From an uncultured Schlesneria sp. (GTDB lineage Bacteria > Planctomycetota > Planctomycetia > Planctomycetales > Planctomycetaceae): a DNA stretch of 37,084 bases. The position numbers were made by a program, and so were the translations under genes. Location of the stretch: the NCBI GenBank assembly GCA_903871875.1, contig CAIQIR010000125.1:1-37084 (forward strand), written 5' to 3'. Shown here piece after piece: positions 25,815-33,176 of the stretch. The notes under the pieces are model-generated. The model was not told the DNA's origin, did no database searches, and was given only the letters and a program-made list of their open reading frames with translations. The stretch's first letter is position 1, and the number at the start of each line of letters is the position of its first letter.

Positions 25815-25845
25815 TGACATCGGGGGATGACTTTCCCCGATGTCA
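25815..25845 (-). repeat. Perfect inverted repeat overlapping a stop codon
   Basis: TGACATCGGGG (25815-25825) and CCCCGATGTCA (25835-25845) form an 11-base-pair stem with a 9-base loop. The right arm contains the stop codon (25843-25845) of the glycosyltransferase gene on the minus strand. There is no T-run after it, so it is a poor classical terminator; it may protect the 3' end of the mRNA or end transcription by another route. Confidence 0.6.
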
Positions 25846-27114
25846 TTCGATCACGGAAAGCCCGGGTGACTCGTTGTCCGGTTTCGCCGCTTCGCGTCCG
25901 ACGATTTGATCCAGCAACACTTCCAATCGATGAATCCCCACATCGGGATCGAACAGGTCTTCCACCCGTTTTTGGGCGACAAGCGCCAGAGCACGTCCTT
26001 CGTCCGAGTGATCCATGGCATCGGCGATTCCGTCAGCCAGCGCCAGCGCGTCACCCGGTGGAACCAATCGACCGCAGCGGCCACCCTCCAGAATTTCGGA
26101 CGGACCACTCGGACAATCGGTCGACACCACGGGCAGCCCGCACGCGACCGCCTCGATCAACGCATTCGGCATCCCCTCGTACAACGAGGACAATACAAAC
26201 AGGTTCGCTCGCCGGTACCACTCCCGTGGATCGGCCACGAACCCCGCCAGCGTCACCTGCGATTCGAGTTGATGGGTCCGTACAAACTCGCGCAGTTCGC
26301 TTTCCGCTTCCCCTTGTCCCAAGATCACCAGCGACAGCGATCGACCTCGGCGATGGACCAGTTCGTCCACCGCTTCCAGCAAAAAGCGGTGTCCTTTTTG
26401 AGCGTGCAATCGACCAGCCGTCACGATCAAAAAGGACGTAGCGGTCGCAGTCTGCGGCTCAACCGCATCGGCCGGCCCCTTCACAGCGGACTGAGCCTCG
26501 GGCTGCTGGTCGAGTTCAGTCGCGTCCAAGCGGCGAAAACTCGTCAGCAAATTGTAAAAGACTTTGACATGCTCGGGTGGCAGTCGGAAGTACTCGATGA
26601 CTCGCTTCCGCAAACCGTCCGAATTGGCCAGCACGACCTTGGCGGAACGATAGGCCCGCCGGGCGAACCACCAGGACATGGCGACCGACAAGCGGGCGTG
26701 AAGTTTCAATTCCGGTTCGGGATCAACGACACAACAGGAAATGCGCGGCGTCGGACGCAGCAAACAACCTCCCGCCGCGTCGAGTGTCGCCAGATACGTT
26801 CGATCGTAGACGACATCAATCTGTTGCAGATGCAAGATCCGGGCCAGGTGAAAGTAGCGCAAAATCCGGGTCAGCCGCAGCCGCCGGAAACATTTCCGAG
26901 TCGGACTTTCTGGCGATCCATCCCAGAACGCGAAGACGGGAACATCGGCCGGCACCTCGCCCAACAGTTCACCCTGTTTCATCGCCAGGTACAGCAGCGG
27001 TTCAAAACGAGCTCTGTCGATTCGCTTCAGAATCTCGACGACCTGACGTTCGGCACCGCCGCCGCCCATCGTGCCGATCACGAACAGGACTCGTAAGCGA
27101 GAAGGCGAAGACAT
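25843..27114 (-). CDS. Group-4 (GT-B) glycosyltransferase
   Basis: 423 residues from the ATG at 27114, which has AAGAGG upstream. The 41-codon extension to 27237 overlaps the thiL coding region and was rejected. The N-terminal half starts RLRVLFVIGTMGGGGAERQ, with the acceptor-side Gly loop at 17-20. The C-terminal half has GRLHAQKGHRFLLEA (234-248), LVILGQGEAE, VTLAGFVADPREWY, and the nucleotide-sugar motif SLYEGMPNALIEA with E313 and E321 spaced as E-x7-E, then GLPVVSTDCPSGPSEIL. It transfers a sugar from a nucleotide sugar, probably to a polysaccharide or lipid-linked glycan on the cytoplasmic side. It lies 62 bases downstream of thiL and may share its transcript. No polysaccharide cluster surrounds it. 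Confidence 0.92.
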   Translation of the reverse strand: MSSPSRLRVLFVIGTMGGGGAERQVVEILKRIDRARFEPLLYLAMKQGELLGEVPADVPVFAFWDGSPESPTRKCFRRLRLTRILRYFHLARILHLQQIDVVYDRTYLATLDAAGGCLLRPTPRISCCVVDPEPELKLHARLSVAMSWWFARRAYRSAKVVLANSDGLRKRVIEYFRLPPEHVKVFYNLLTSFRRLDATELDQQPEAQSAVKGPADAVEPQTATATSFLIVTAGRLHAQKGHRFLLEAVDELVHRRGRSLSLVILGQGEAESELREFVRTHQLESQVTLAGFVADPREWYRRANLFVLSSLYEGMPNALIEAVACGLPVVSTDCPSGPSEILEGGRCGRLVPPGDALALADGIADAMDHSDEGRALALVAQKRVEDLFDPDVGIHRLEVLLDQIVGREAAKPDNESPGLSVIE

Positions 27115-27175
27115 GCTGCGTTTGACCTCTTCTGGCAAGATTTCACGAGCAACGGTTCGACAGAGACTACCCGAA

Positions 27176-28111
27176 TCAGACGCCCGCACCCAGTCGATGC
27201 GTCCAGCCGATTGCAGCCAGCGGTTCAATTTGACCATCCGTCTGTCGCAATCGACATTCCAGGGATTCCGTGATTTCGCCGATGTGAGTCACGGGCGTTT
27301 CTTCCCGCCATTCCGCCACCAGCCGGCGACCGTCCTCGGGACTGACAGCGAACAACAGCTCGAAATCTTCTCCGTCGCTCAGCCCCTGCAGCAGCGGTGA
27401 CCGGCCATCAGCCGCTTGCCGAACCGTCGCTGTCAGAGGAATTTTCGCCGCCTCCAGCAGGGCCCCCACGGCACTGGCCTTGAGAATATGGTGCAAGTCG
27501 GCCGCCAGACCGTCGCTGACATCGATCATCGCGTGCAGACTCACCAATTCGGCCAGCCGTTTGACTTCGGCCAGCCGCGGAGAAAACGTGAGATGGCGTG
27601 ACGAGGGCAAGCTTCCGCCGACAGCGCCGGTCACGAACAACCAGTCTCCCGGCAAAGCCCCGCGACGGCAGACCGGCTGCAGCCCCAGGGGCTCGCCGAT
27701 CACCGTGACGCTGATCACCAGCGGGCCGTTCCAGCTATTGGTATCGCCGCCGGCGATGACGACGCCATATTCGTCCGCCAGTTGGATGATTCCGGCATGC
27801 ACGTCGCGTGCGAAATCCATCCCACGCCCGTTCGGCAGGGCCACGGAAACGAAGGCTGCAGTCGGGCGTCCCGCCATGGCGGCAATGTCACTTAAGTTGA
27901 CGGCCAACGCTTTTCGCCCGGCCAATGCGGCGGTCGCCGGCGGAAACGTAAAATGGACACCTTCCATCAGCATGTCGACGGCGACCAGCGTTTCGCGATC
28001 GGCGGCGGGGTGCAGGCAGGCCGCGTCGTCGCCGATTCCGAGCGTGACGGGCCAGCGATCGGTGACCCGAGCGCGAATCCAGTCGATCAGCTCGAATTCG
28101 GGGCGATTCAT
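27176..28111 (-). CDS. thiL: Thiamine-monophosphate kinase
   Basis: 311 residues from ATG 28111. Family motifs appear in order: FELIDWIRARV at the start, LGIGDDAA, VAVDMLMEGVHF, AVNLSDIAAMAGRP, VIAGGDTNSWNGPLVISVTVIG, and MIDVSDGLAADLHHI near the C-terminal half. ThiL phosphorylates thiamine monophosphate to the diphosphate cofactor, the last step of the pathway. The length is slightly below that of the E. coli enzyme. The promoter is in the ~140-base gap shared with the divergent FmdB-type gene. A glycosyltransferase follows 62 bases downstream. Confidence 0.95.
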   Translation of the reverse strand: MNRPEFELIDWIRARVTDRWPVTLGIGDDAACLHPAADRETLVAVDMLMEGVHFTFPPATAALAGRKALAVNLSDIAAMAGRPTAAFVSVALPNGRGMDFARDVHAGIIQLADEYGVVIAGGDTNSWNGPLVISVTVIGEPLGLQPVCRRGALPGDWLFVTGAVGGSLPSSRHLTFSPRLAEVKRLAELVSLHAMIDVSDGLAADLHHILKASAVGALLEAAKIPLTATVRQAADGRSPLLQGLSDGEDFELLFAVSPEDGRRLVAEWREETPVTHIGEITESLECRLRQTDGQIEPLAAIGWTHRLGAGV

Positions 28112-28255
28112 GTTTTGTCTTAATTGACGCGAAAAACGGGAATGATCGAGGACAAAATATCAGAAGCAGCAGGCCAACGCTTGCCAATGTCGGTAAGATA
28201 CATATTCATCTGAATCTTCAGAATGTTTGACTTCACCAGATCAGGAGCGAGGGGC

Positions 28256-28564
28256 GTGCCCACCTACGACTACAAATGCGACGCGTGCGATCATCTTTGG
28301 GAAGAGTTTCAGTCGATCAAGGCAGCGCCAATCAAGAAGTGCCCAAAGTGCGGTAAGTCCAAGGCTCGTCGACAAATCGGCGGCGGAGCGGGACTGATTT
28401 TCAAAGGTTCGGGTTTTTACCTGACCGATTACCGCAGCGATTCCTACAAGAAAGCGGCCGAAGCAGACAGGAAAGCATCGGGCGGTGGAGATTCGGCACC
28501 GAAAAGTGACTCGAGTTCCGCTCCCAAGAGCGATTCTTCGTCCAAGTCGTCCGATTCGAAGTGA
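28256..28564 (+). CDS. FmdB/CxxC-type regulatory zinc-ribbon protein
   Basis: 102 residues starting with GTG at 28256 (protein MPTYDYKCDACDHLWEEF), supported by AGGAGCGAGG just upstream; the 11 codons before it do not resemble the family. The zinc ribbon uses CDAC (near residue 8) and CPKC (near 28), followed by GGGAGLIFKGSGFYLTDYR, the usual end of the family's conserved part. The tail is Ser/Lys-rich low complexity with a repeated SAPKSDSSS unit. The family is small, widespread and of unclear function, named from FmdB. yacG follows after four bases, probably in one transcript. Confidence 0.9.
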   Translation: MPTYDYKCDACDHLWEEFQSIKAAPIKKCPKCGKSKARRQIGGGAGLIFKGSGFYLTDYRSDSYKKAAEADRKASGGGDSAPKSDSSSAPKSDSSSKSSDSK

Positions 28565-28568
28565 ACCG

Positions 28569-28787
28569 ATGATCCGATTGCCAGAATGTCCGATTTGCAA
28601 AAAGCCTGTTGCTCCCGCCTCCGATCCGAACGCCAGCTACGCGCCGTTTTGCAGCCGTCGCTGCAAGCAAGTCGATTTGATGCGGTGGTGTGACGGCAAA
28701 TATGCCATCGTCGAACCGCTCGACCCGAATCAATTGGTCGATTCGCAAGTCGAAGAGCATGCCTCCGACGGCGAAGACGATATTTGA
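28569..28787 (+). CDS. yacG: DNA gyrase inhibitor YacG, zinc-binding
   Basis: 72 residues from the ATG at 28569, four bases after the stop of the FmdB-type gene. The family's four Cys are present as CPIC near residue 7 and FCSRRC near residue 28, followed by QVDLMRWCDGKYAI. In E. coli YacG binds gyrase B and inhibits it. The C-terminus is acidic (HASDGEDDI). A strong terminator follows about 40 bases downstream, closing the two-gene unit. Confidence 0.92.
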   Translation: MIRLPECPICKKPVAPASDPNASYAPFCSRRCKQVDLMRWCDGKYAIVEPLDPNQLVDSQVEEHASDGEDDI

Positions 28788-28825
28788 GTTCGTCTTCGAT
28801 TCCTGTTGATGGCCCTCAACGAAAT

Positions 28826-28867
28826 AAGCCGTGTCGAACAATTACTCGTTCGACACGGCTTTGTGTT
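28826..28867 (+). terminator. Rho-independent terminator after yacG
   Basis: A perfect 14-base-pair stem, AAGCCGTGTCGAAC (28826-28839) with GTTCGACACGGCTT (28848-28861), encloses an 8-base loop and is followed by a short T-rich tail (TTTGTGTT). It lies about 40 bases past the yacG stop. The stem base is the same as in the terminators at 24.7 and 35.1 kb. Confidence 0.85.
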
Positions 28868-28964
28868 CCAACGCAGTCATGTGTGGGGTATCTGTTGGGG
28901 AACAGAAGCCAGCATGCTGCCGCGTGACAGTCATCGATTAATCAGCCAGTTAAGGCTTCAAGAA

Positions 28965-29294
28965 TCAGAAGCTTCCGCCTTCGGTCGTGGCAGTCGTCAA
29001 AGCACTGCCGACGATATCACAGGTCGTGTTCAGGTCGCAGTCATCGACGGCGTCCTTGAAGCAAGCCGAACCCAAGATCCACTTGACCTTGGTGTCGTTA
29101 CCGATGTAACGGACGGTCGAGAACGACTGATCGAGAGCACCGAAGGCGTTCGACAGGTCGTTCAATTCCAGGTTAACGGCAACAGCGACTTCGCTGAGGC
29201 CAACGATCATCGCCAGCACGGCGATCGTGAGGACGAGGACGAGTTCGGCGGAGATAATCACACCGCTCTCATCGTTAAGAAGTTGACGCAGCAT
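28965..29294 (-). CDS. Small pilin-like (TadE/Flp-type) protein
   Basis: 109 residues from ATG 29294, with AAGGAA upstream. A short charged leader (MLRQLLNDESG) precedes a single long hydrophobic segment (VIISAELVLVLTIAVLAMIVGL), the layout of Flp/TadE-class prepilins. If cleaved after Gly11, the conserved Glu would be at position +6 rather than the usual +5. The soluble part has three Cys (ACFKDAVDDC..., TTCD), which may form a disulfide. No Tad assembly genes are in the window. It may be a pseudopilin of a system encoded elsewhere. Confidence 0.6.
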   Translation of the reverse strand: MLRQLLNDESGVIISAELVLVLTIAVLAMIVGLSEVAVAVNLELNDLSNAFGALDQSFSTVRYIGNDTKVKWILGSACFKDAVDDCDLNTTCDIVGSALTTATTEGGSF

Positions 29295-30076
29295 TCTTTG
29301 AGTTCCTTATTTCACTTTGCGAATCATGTAATAACGCACTCCACGGGAACCACCCTGTGAAGCCGAGGCTCAATGCAGGCAAGCGAACATGCACTGACGA
29401 TTGTGTTGCGGAAACACCAGACCGCTAACAACGTGGCGCCACGGCTGGCCAGCAGAGGAACCGTTTCTCGCGAGAAAGCTTCTGTCTTGAGAGGAGGCAG
29501 ACCGCTTCACACCTGCCTTAAGCAGCAGGCGTACCGGACTAACGGAAGAAATGGTGTTTGACGCGCCGTGGCCAATTGGCAACGACCGGCGAAAGATCGG
29601 CAAACACCAGAATCCCAGCGAGAAAACGTACCCGAACCTCGCGCCACCTGGTCAGGGCGAAAGTCCAAATCAGTCGGGCGCGACGCTTTCTTTCCTCATC
29701 CCACACCCGGCGCCGTCAAGCCAACTGAACGAACTGTTCAACTTGCCAATCGCCGATGTTAATCACGCACCGCGTCGTCATCACGATCGCGGGTGATTCA
29801 TTTCTTTATGCTTGTACGGGTTATGTCGATTCTCTGCTCAAGGACATCTTGAACGATTCTTCCTGACATGTAGAGAAGCATGAAATGTGCCGGTTATGAC
29901 GGCCTTCATCGAGCACCGTGAGATCACCATCGGGACTCAGGTGGCTCCGCTCAAGATTTCCATCCGCCCCATCGAACAGGCGAATCGGTGCCAAGCCTGC
30001 AAAAGCATCGCCGCCGCGGTGCTTGCGGGTCGTCGACACTCATCCGGGACCAAATAACGAGTCCTGGCTCATTGGC
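29295..30076. other. Longest gene-poor stretch, 782 bases
   Basis: No gene is supported between the Kai cluster's last gene and the pilin-like gene. Open frames of 60-80 codons occur on both strands. A 72-codon minus-strand frame (29821-30039, containing LAPIRLFDGADGNLE) is the least implausible but has no start signal or recognised family. It should contain the promoter of the pilin-like gene and the end of the Kai transcript; no strong hairpin was seen there. Confidence 0.4.
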
Positions 30077-30316
30077 TCAATACGTTGAACGTCGACGCCT
30101 GCATGACGCGAGTCCTTTCCGCCGATCAACGCGCTCCTTCCGCGTCACCCAAACTCGCACGTCTCCAGCGCCGTCAATTTCGACATGGATCACGTTGGGA
30201 TGACAACAGACGGGACAGTCGTCGACATATTCCTGTTGCGACCCCGCGATGAGATCAAGCGGAACGACGATCTCTTCACCACAGGACGTACAGCCGTAGA
30301 AACCTTCGTCGTTCAT
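30077..30316 (-). CDS. CPXCG-type cysteine-rich zinc-ribbon protein
   Basis: 79 residues from ATG 30316, which overlaps the TGA of the hybrid kinase gene (ATGA), so the two are translationally coupled. The conserved part is GCTSCGEEIVVPLDLIAGS, then QQEYVDDCPVCCHPNVIHVEID, matching the CPXCG cysteine-rich family (PF14255). Cys9, Cys12, Cys34 and Cys37 (with Cys38) would bind zinc. The C-terminal 25 residues are very basic (TRKERVDRRKGLASCRRRRSTY), longer than expected for the family. Function of the family is unknown. Coupling to a Kai-associated kinase suggests a role with that system, an inference from position only. Confidence 0.85.
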   Translation of the reverse strand: MNDEGFYGCTSCGEEIVVPLDLIAGSQQEYVDDCPVCCHPNVIHVEIDGAGDVRVWVTRKERVDRRKGLASCRRRRSTY

Positions 30317-32457
30317 ACGGGTCGATACTCTTGTTCGCCGTGGCGTCCGTTGTTGCCCACTTCCACAGCGCCAGTCATGTCGATCTTCACGTCACCGTTG
30401 CTGGCCCGTGGGGACCAAATCCTCTCCGAAACGGCCGTCAGGATTTGTTTCAACTTGATGAAGTCGGGCGGCTTGACGAGATGATGATCGAACCCTGCTT
30501 CCTGGGAACGAAGTCGGTCGGACGCCTGTCCATACCCGGTCATGGCAACCAAGACCATGTTCTGGAAACCGACTTGCTGGCGCAGTTTCTCGGCAACCTC
30601 GTAACCGCTCATCCCTGGCAGGCCAATATCCAGCAACACGACATCGGGACAATAATCGAGCACTGCGACCAGAGTAGACGGGCCGTCGTGAGTCGTCAGC
30701 ACTTCGTAACCAGCCGCTAACAGCACCATCCCCAGCATCTCGGCGGCATCCACATTGTCATCCACCAACAGCACTCGCAACGGAAGTCTCTCCGGCTCGA
30801 CCGGTTGGTGGCGTGTCGTTGGTGGCGGAATTACGGCGGCTTTCATCACCGGTAGACGTACGATGAACTCGCTGCCCTGTCCCAACTCACTGACCACCTC
30901 GACTCGGCCTCGGTGCATTTCGACGATCTGCTGTACCAGGGCCAGTCCAATGCCCAATCCACCTTGCGAGCGATCAAGTGACCGTTCCGCCTGCGTGAAC
31001 AGTTCGAAAACGTGTGGCTGCAGTTCTGGTGCGATACCGACGCCCGTGTCCCGAACTCGCAAGACGCATTCATCGTTCTGTTGCTCGGCGGTCAACCAAA
31101 TGTGGCCACCTTCGTCAGTAAACTTGGCCGCATTGGCCAGCAAATTGACAATCACCTGTTCCATTCGAGCAGAGTCGGCGTCAATCAGAATTGGTGGCAA
31201 CGACAGGGACACCGTCAGTTCATGCTTCCGTTTGTCGAGCAGGGGGCGAACCGTCTCGACCGCATGTTCCATGATGACATTGACGGCCGTCGCTGATTTC
31301 TGAAGGTGGATTCTTCCGGTGGTGATCCGCGAGACTTCCAGCAAATCGTCAATCAGTCGAGTCAGTTGCCCCACCTGACGTTCAATAATCGTGCAGGCCT
31401 GATGTTGCAGCGGGTGTGCGTTCTTCTGGAAACTCAAAAGTTGCACGGCACTGACGATCGGGGACAGGGGATTGCGAAGTTCATGACTGAGCATCGCCAG
31501 GAATTCGTCCTTGCGACGGTGCAGATCCTCTAAAGCGACCGCCTGCTCCCGCATTTGGTTTTGCATACGATTGCGTTCCGAGTTATCCCGGATGTTGCAC
31601 TGAATGACGCTATGCCCGCCCTCGTGGTAGGAATTGGCGACAATCTCGACTTCGACCTGGTGTCCGGTACTGGTTTCGAGCGGCAAATGTTCGAAACGAA
31701 TGTAACCTCGCTCTTGCAGTTCTCGCACGGCCGTTTCGTTCGCCACCTTGTCGCTCAACAGGCCAATTTCCCAAAGTTCCTTACCCGAAAAATAACCGTG
31801 CGAGTACCCCAGTAGTTCGCTCATGAACGGATTGGCGTCAGTGACTTTGCCCGTTTGAGTATCGAGAATCAGGATGCCGTCCTTGGCGGTTTCGAACAAC
31901 CGCCGATAACGGACTTCAGACTGCTGCAGCGCAACTTTGGACACGATCAGTTCTTCGTACAACTTTTGCTGGCTCAGGTCGGTGACCAGCAGACAGAATT
32001 TCTGCGAAGGCAGGATGCTAAAACTGAGTGCGGCGGGGAACGTGGTTCCGTCGTGGCGTCGCAGCCGAACCTCTTTTTTCGTCGACGTATTCCCGGCACC
32101 GCGCAAAACATCCCTCCAGATGGCGTGCTCGGATTCGGCCACAAAGCCGTCCAACGTACATCCCGTGACATTTTCGACGGACATCTTCAGCAGGTCCGCC
32201 AGGCAAGGATTGCAGTACAGCAATACCGCTTCCGCATTCAATACGGCAACACCTTCCTGCATCGCCTCGACTAACAGGCGATACGGACGTTCGGCCCCTT
32301 CCAGAGTGTAAACACTCTCACCAGGAGTCGAATTGACGACGACCGCATCGACAATTCCGTTCCGAATGGCCTCGACAACCGCCTCGGATTCTTCGAGTCG
32401 CAGCCGCAATTGCCCGATCTCTTCCAGCAGTTCGTCGTTCGTCTTTGGCAAGGTCAT
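30313..32457 (-). CDS. PAS-PAS hybrid histidine kinase with receiver domain, in the Kai cluster
   Basis: 714 residues from the ATG at 32457, with AAAAGG upstream. A short coiled coil (ELLEEIGQLRLRLEESEAVVEA) leads into two PAS domains (~57-165 and ~180-295). The HisKA H-box is EFLAMLSHELRNPL with His325. The ATPase domain shows NLLANAAKFT, RDTGVGI (469-475), and GGLGIGLAL (499-507). A C-terminal receiver (about 560-678) has VDDN (Asp566/Asp567), phospho-acceptor Asp610 in VVLLDIGLPGMSG, Thr640 and Lys662. There is no membrane segment, so it senses inside the cell. Lying 30 bases after the second kaiB gene, it is the likely output partner of KaiC. Its stop overlaps the start of the Zn-ribbon gene. 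Confidence 0.95.
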   Translation of the reverse strand: MTLPKTNDELLEEIGQLRLRLEESEAVVEAIRNGIVDAVVVNSTPGESVYTLEGAERPYRLLVEAMQEGVAVLNAEAVLLYCNPCLADLLKMSVENVTGCTLDGFVAESEHAIWRDVLRGAGNTSTKKEVRLRRHDGTTFPAALSFSILPSQKFCLLVTDLSQQKLYEELIVSKVALQQSEVRYRRLFETAKDGILILDTQTGKVTDANPFMSELLGYSHGYFSGKELWEIGLLSDKVANETAVRELQERGYIRFEHLPLETSTGHQVEVEIVANSYHEGGHSVIQCNIRDNSERNRMQNQMREQAVALEDLHRRKDEFLAMLSHELRNPLSPIVSAVQLLSFQKNAHPLQHQACTIIERQVGQLTRLIDDLLEVSRITTGRIHLQKSATAVNVIMEHAVETVRPLLDKRKHELTVSLSLPPILIDADSARMEQVIVNLLANAAKFTDEGGHIWLTAEQQNDECVLRVRDTGVGIAPELQPHVFELFTQAERSLDRSQGGLGIGLALVQQIVEMHRGRVEVVSELGQGSEFIVRLPVMKAAVIPPPTTRHQPVEPERLPLRVLLVDDNVDAAEMLGMVLLAAGYEVLTTHDGPSTLVAVLDYCPDVVLLDIGLPGMSGYEVAEKLRQQVGFQNMVLVAMTGYGQASDRLRSQEAGFDHHLVKPPDFIKLKQILTAVSERIWSPRASNGDVKIDMTGAVEVGNNGRHGEQEYRPV

Positions 32458-32486
32458 CAGGACGCCTTTTGATGGCAAGAAACAGT

Positions 32487-32834
32487 TCAAGCGACGATGT
32501 TCAAGCCCAGCAGAATCTTCTTTTCGTCCGCCATGTCTCCGACGAACAACCGCTTGGGTAACGGGGCCTGTTTCACCAGCGTGGGGGCCACGACAATCTG
32601 TGCCTGCCGAGCCAACTCCGGCTGTAAAAACAGATCGATGACCGTCAATTCATAACGGCCCACCAGATAGCGGCTGCAGATGGAACGAATCCGTTCCACG
32701 GCCAGCGTCGATCGCGGCGAAAGCCCCGCGATATAAAGGCGCAAGATCACGTGCTCATTCGAATGTTGAACCGATGTTTGGTCGACGACTTTGGTCTTGG
32801 CCTGTCCGTCTTTCCGTTCTTGATGATCCTTCAA
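32487..32834 (-). CDS. kaiB: KaiB-like protein, second copy
   Basis: 115 residues starting with TTG at 32834, supported by AAGGTG about seven bases upstream; there is no ATG in the right place. The ~30-residue N-terminal extension is charged. The KaiB fold follows: VILRLYIAGLSPRSTLAVERI, YELTVIDLFLQPELARQAQIVVAPTLVKQAP, LPKRLFVGDMADEKKILLGLNI. KaiB binds KaiC in a thioredoxin-like fold-switched state; the (I/V)xAPTLVK motif is well conserved. It differs clearly from the other KaiB, so the two may have distinct partners or states. It lies 12 bases after the first kaiB. Confidence 0.93.
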   Translation of the reverse strand: MKDHQERKDGQAKTKVVDQTSVQHSNEHVILRLYIAGLSPRSTLAVERIRSICSRYLVGRYELTVIDLFLQPELARQAQIVVAPTLVKQAPLPKRLFVGDMADEKKILLGLNIVA

Positions 32835-32846
32835 TATCCCACCTTC

Positions 32847-33176
32847 TCATTTCATGGATGAACGAAGTTGCAGGCCGACCAGTGTTCGTTCCGTGTCCGA
32901 GAGATCGCCGATGATCTTGCGGATCGGTTGCGGCAATTTCCGCACGAGAGTGGGAATGGCCACAATCTGGTCTTCCCTGGCCAACCGAGGATTCTCGATC
33001 AGGTCGATGACCTCGATCTCGAACTCGCCCGGTAAGTACTCTTCGCAGATTCGCTTGAGGTTGGCGAAGGCCGTGACCGACTTCTCCGTTTGTCCGGCGA
33101 CGTACAAACGCAGTTGCCATTGCTTCGGTTCGTCGGTCTGGATCGCGGAACCGTTTGTTTTGGGCAGTTTTTTCAT
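32847..33176 (-). CDS. kaiB: KaiB-like protein, first copy
   Basis: 109 residues from ATG 33176, overlapping the TGA of kaiC (ATGA). After a short tail comes the KaiB domain: [79 protein letters not shown]. The pattern of KaiB is complete, including the conserved PTL(V)RxLP segment. In cyanobacteria KaiB engages the CI ring of KaiC; in other bacteria KaiC-KaiB pairs are linked to stress responses. Coupled translation with kaiC suggests that the pair acts together. Confidence 0.94.
   Translation of the reverse strand: MKKLPKTNGSAIQTDEPKQWQLRLYVAGQTEKSVTAFANLKRICEEYLPGEFEIEVIDLIENPRLAREDQIVAIPTLVRKLPQPIRKIIGDLSDTERTLVGLQLRSSMK

Noticed and set aside
25906-27096. 396-codon open frame on the plus strand, antisense to the glycosyltransferase
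   Set aside because: Lies fully opposite a gene with clear GT-B motifs; composition is Gln/Arg/Phe-rich with no motif, as expected from antisense of high-GC coding DNA.
29821-30039. 72-codon minus-strand frame after the Kai cluster
   Set aside because: Some plausible residues, but no start signal, family or length support; left as unannotated sequence.
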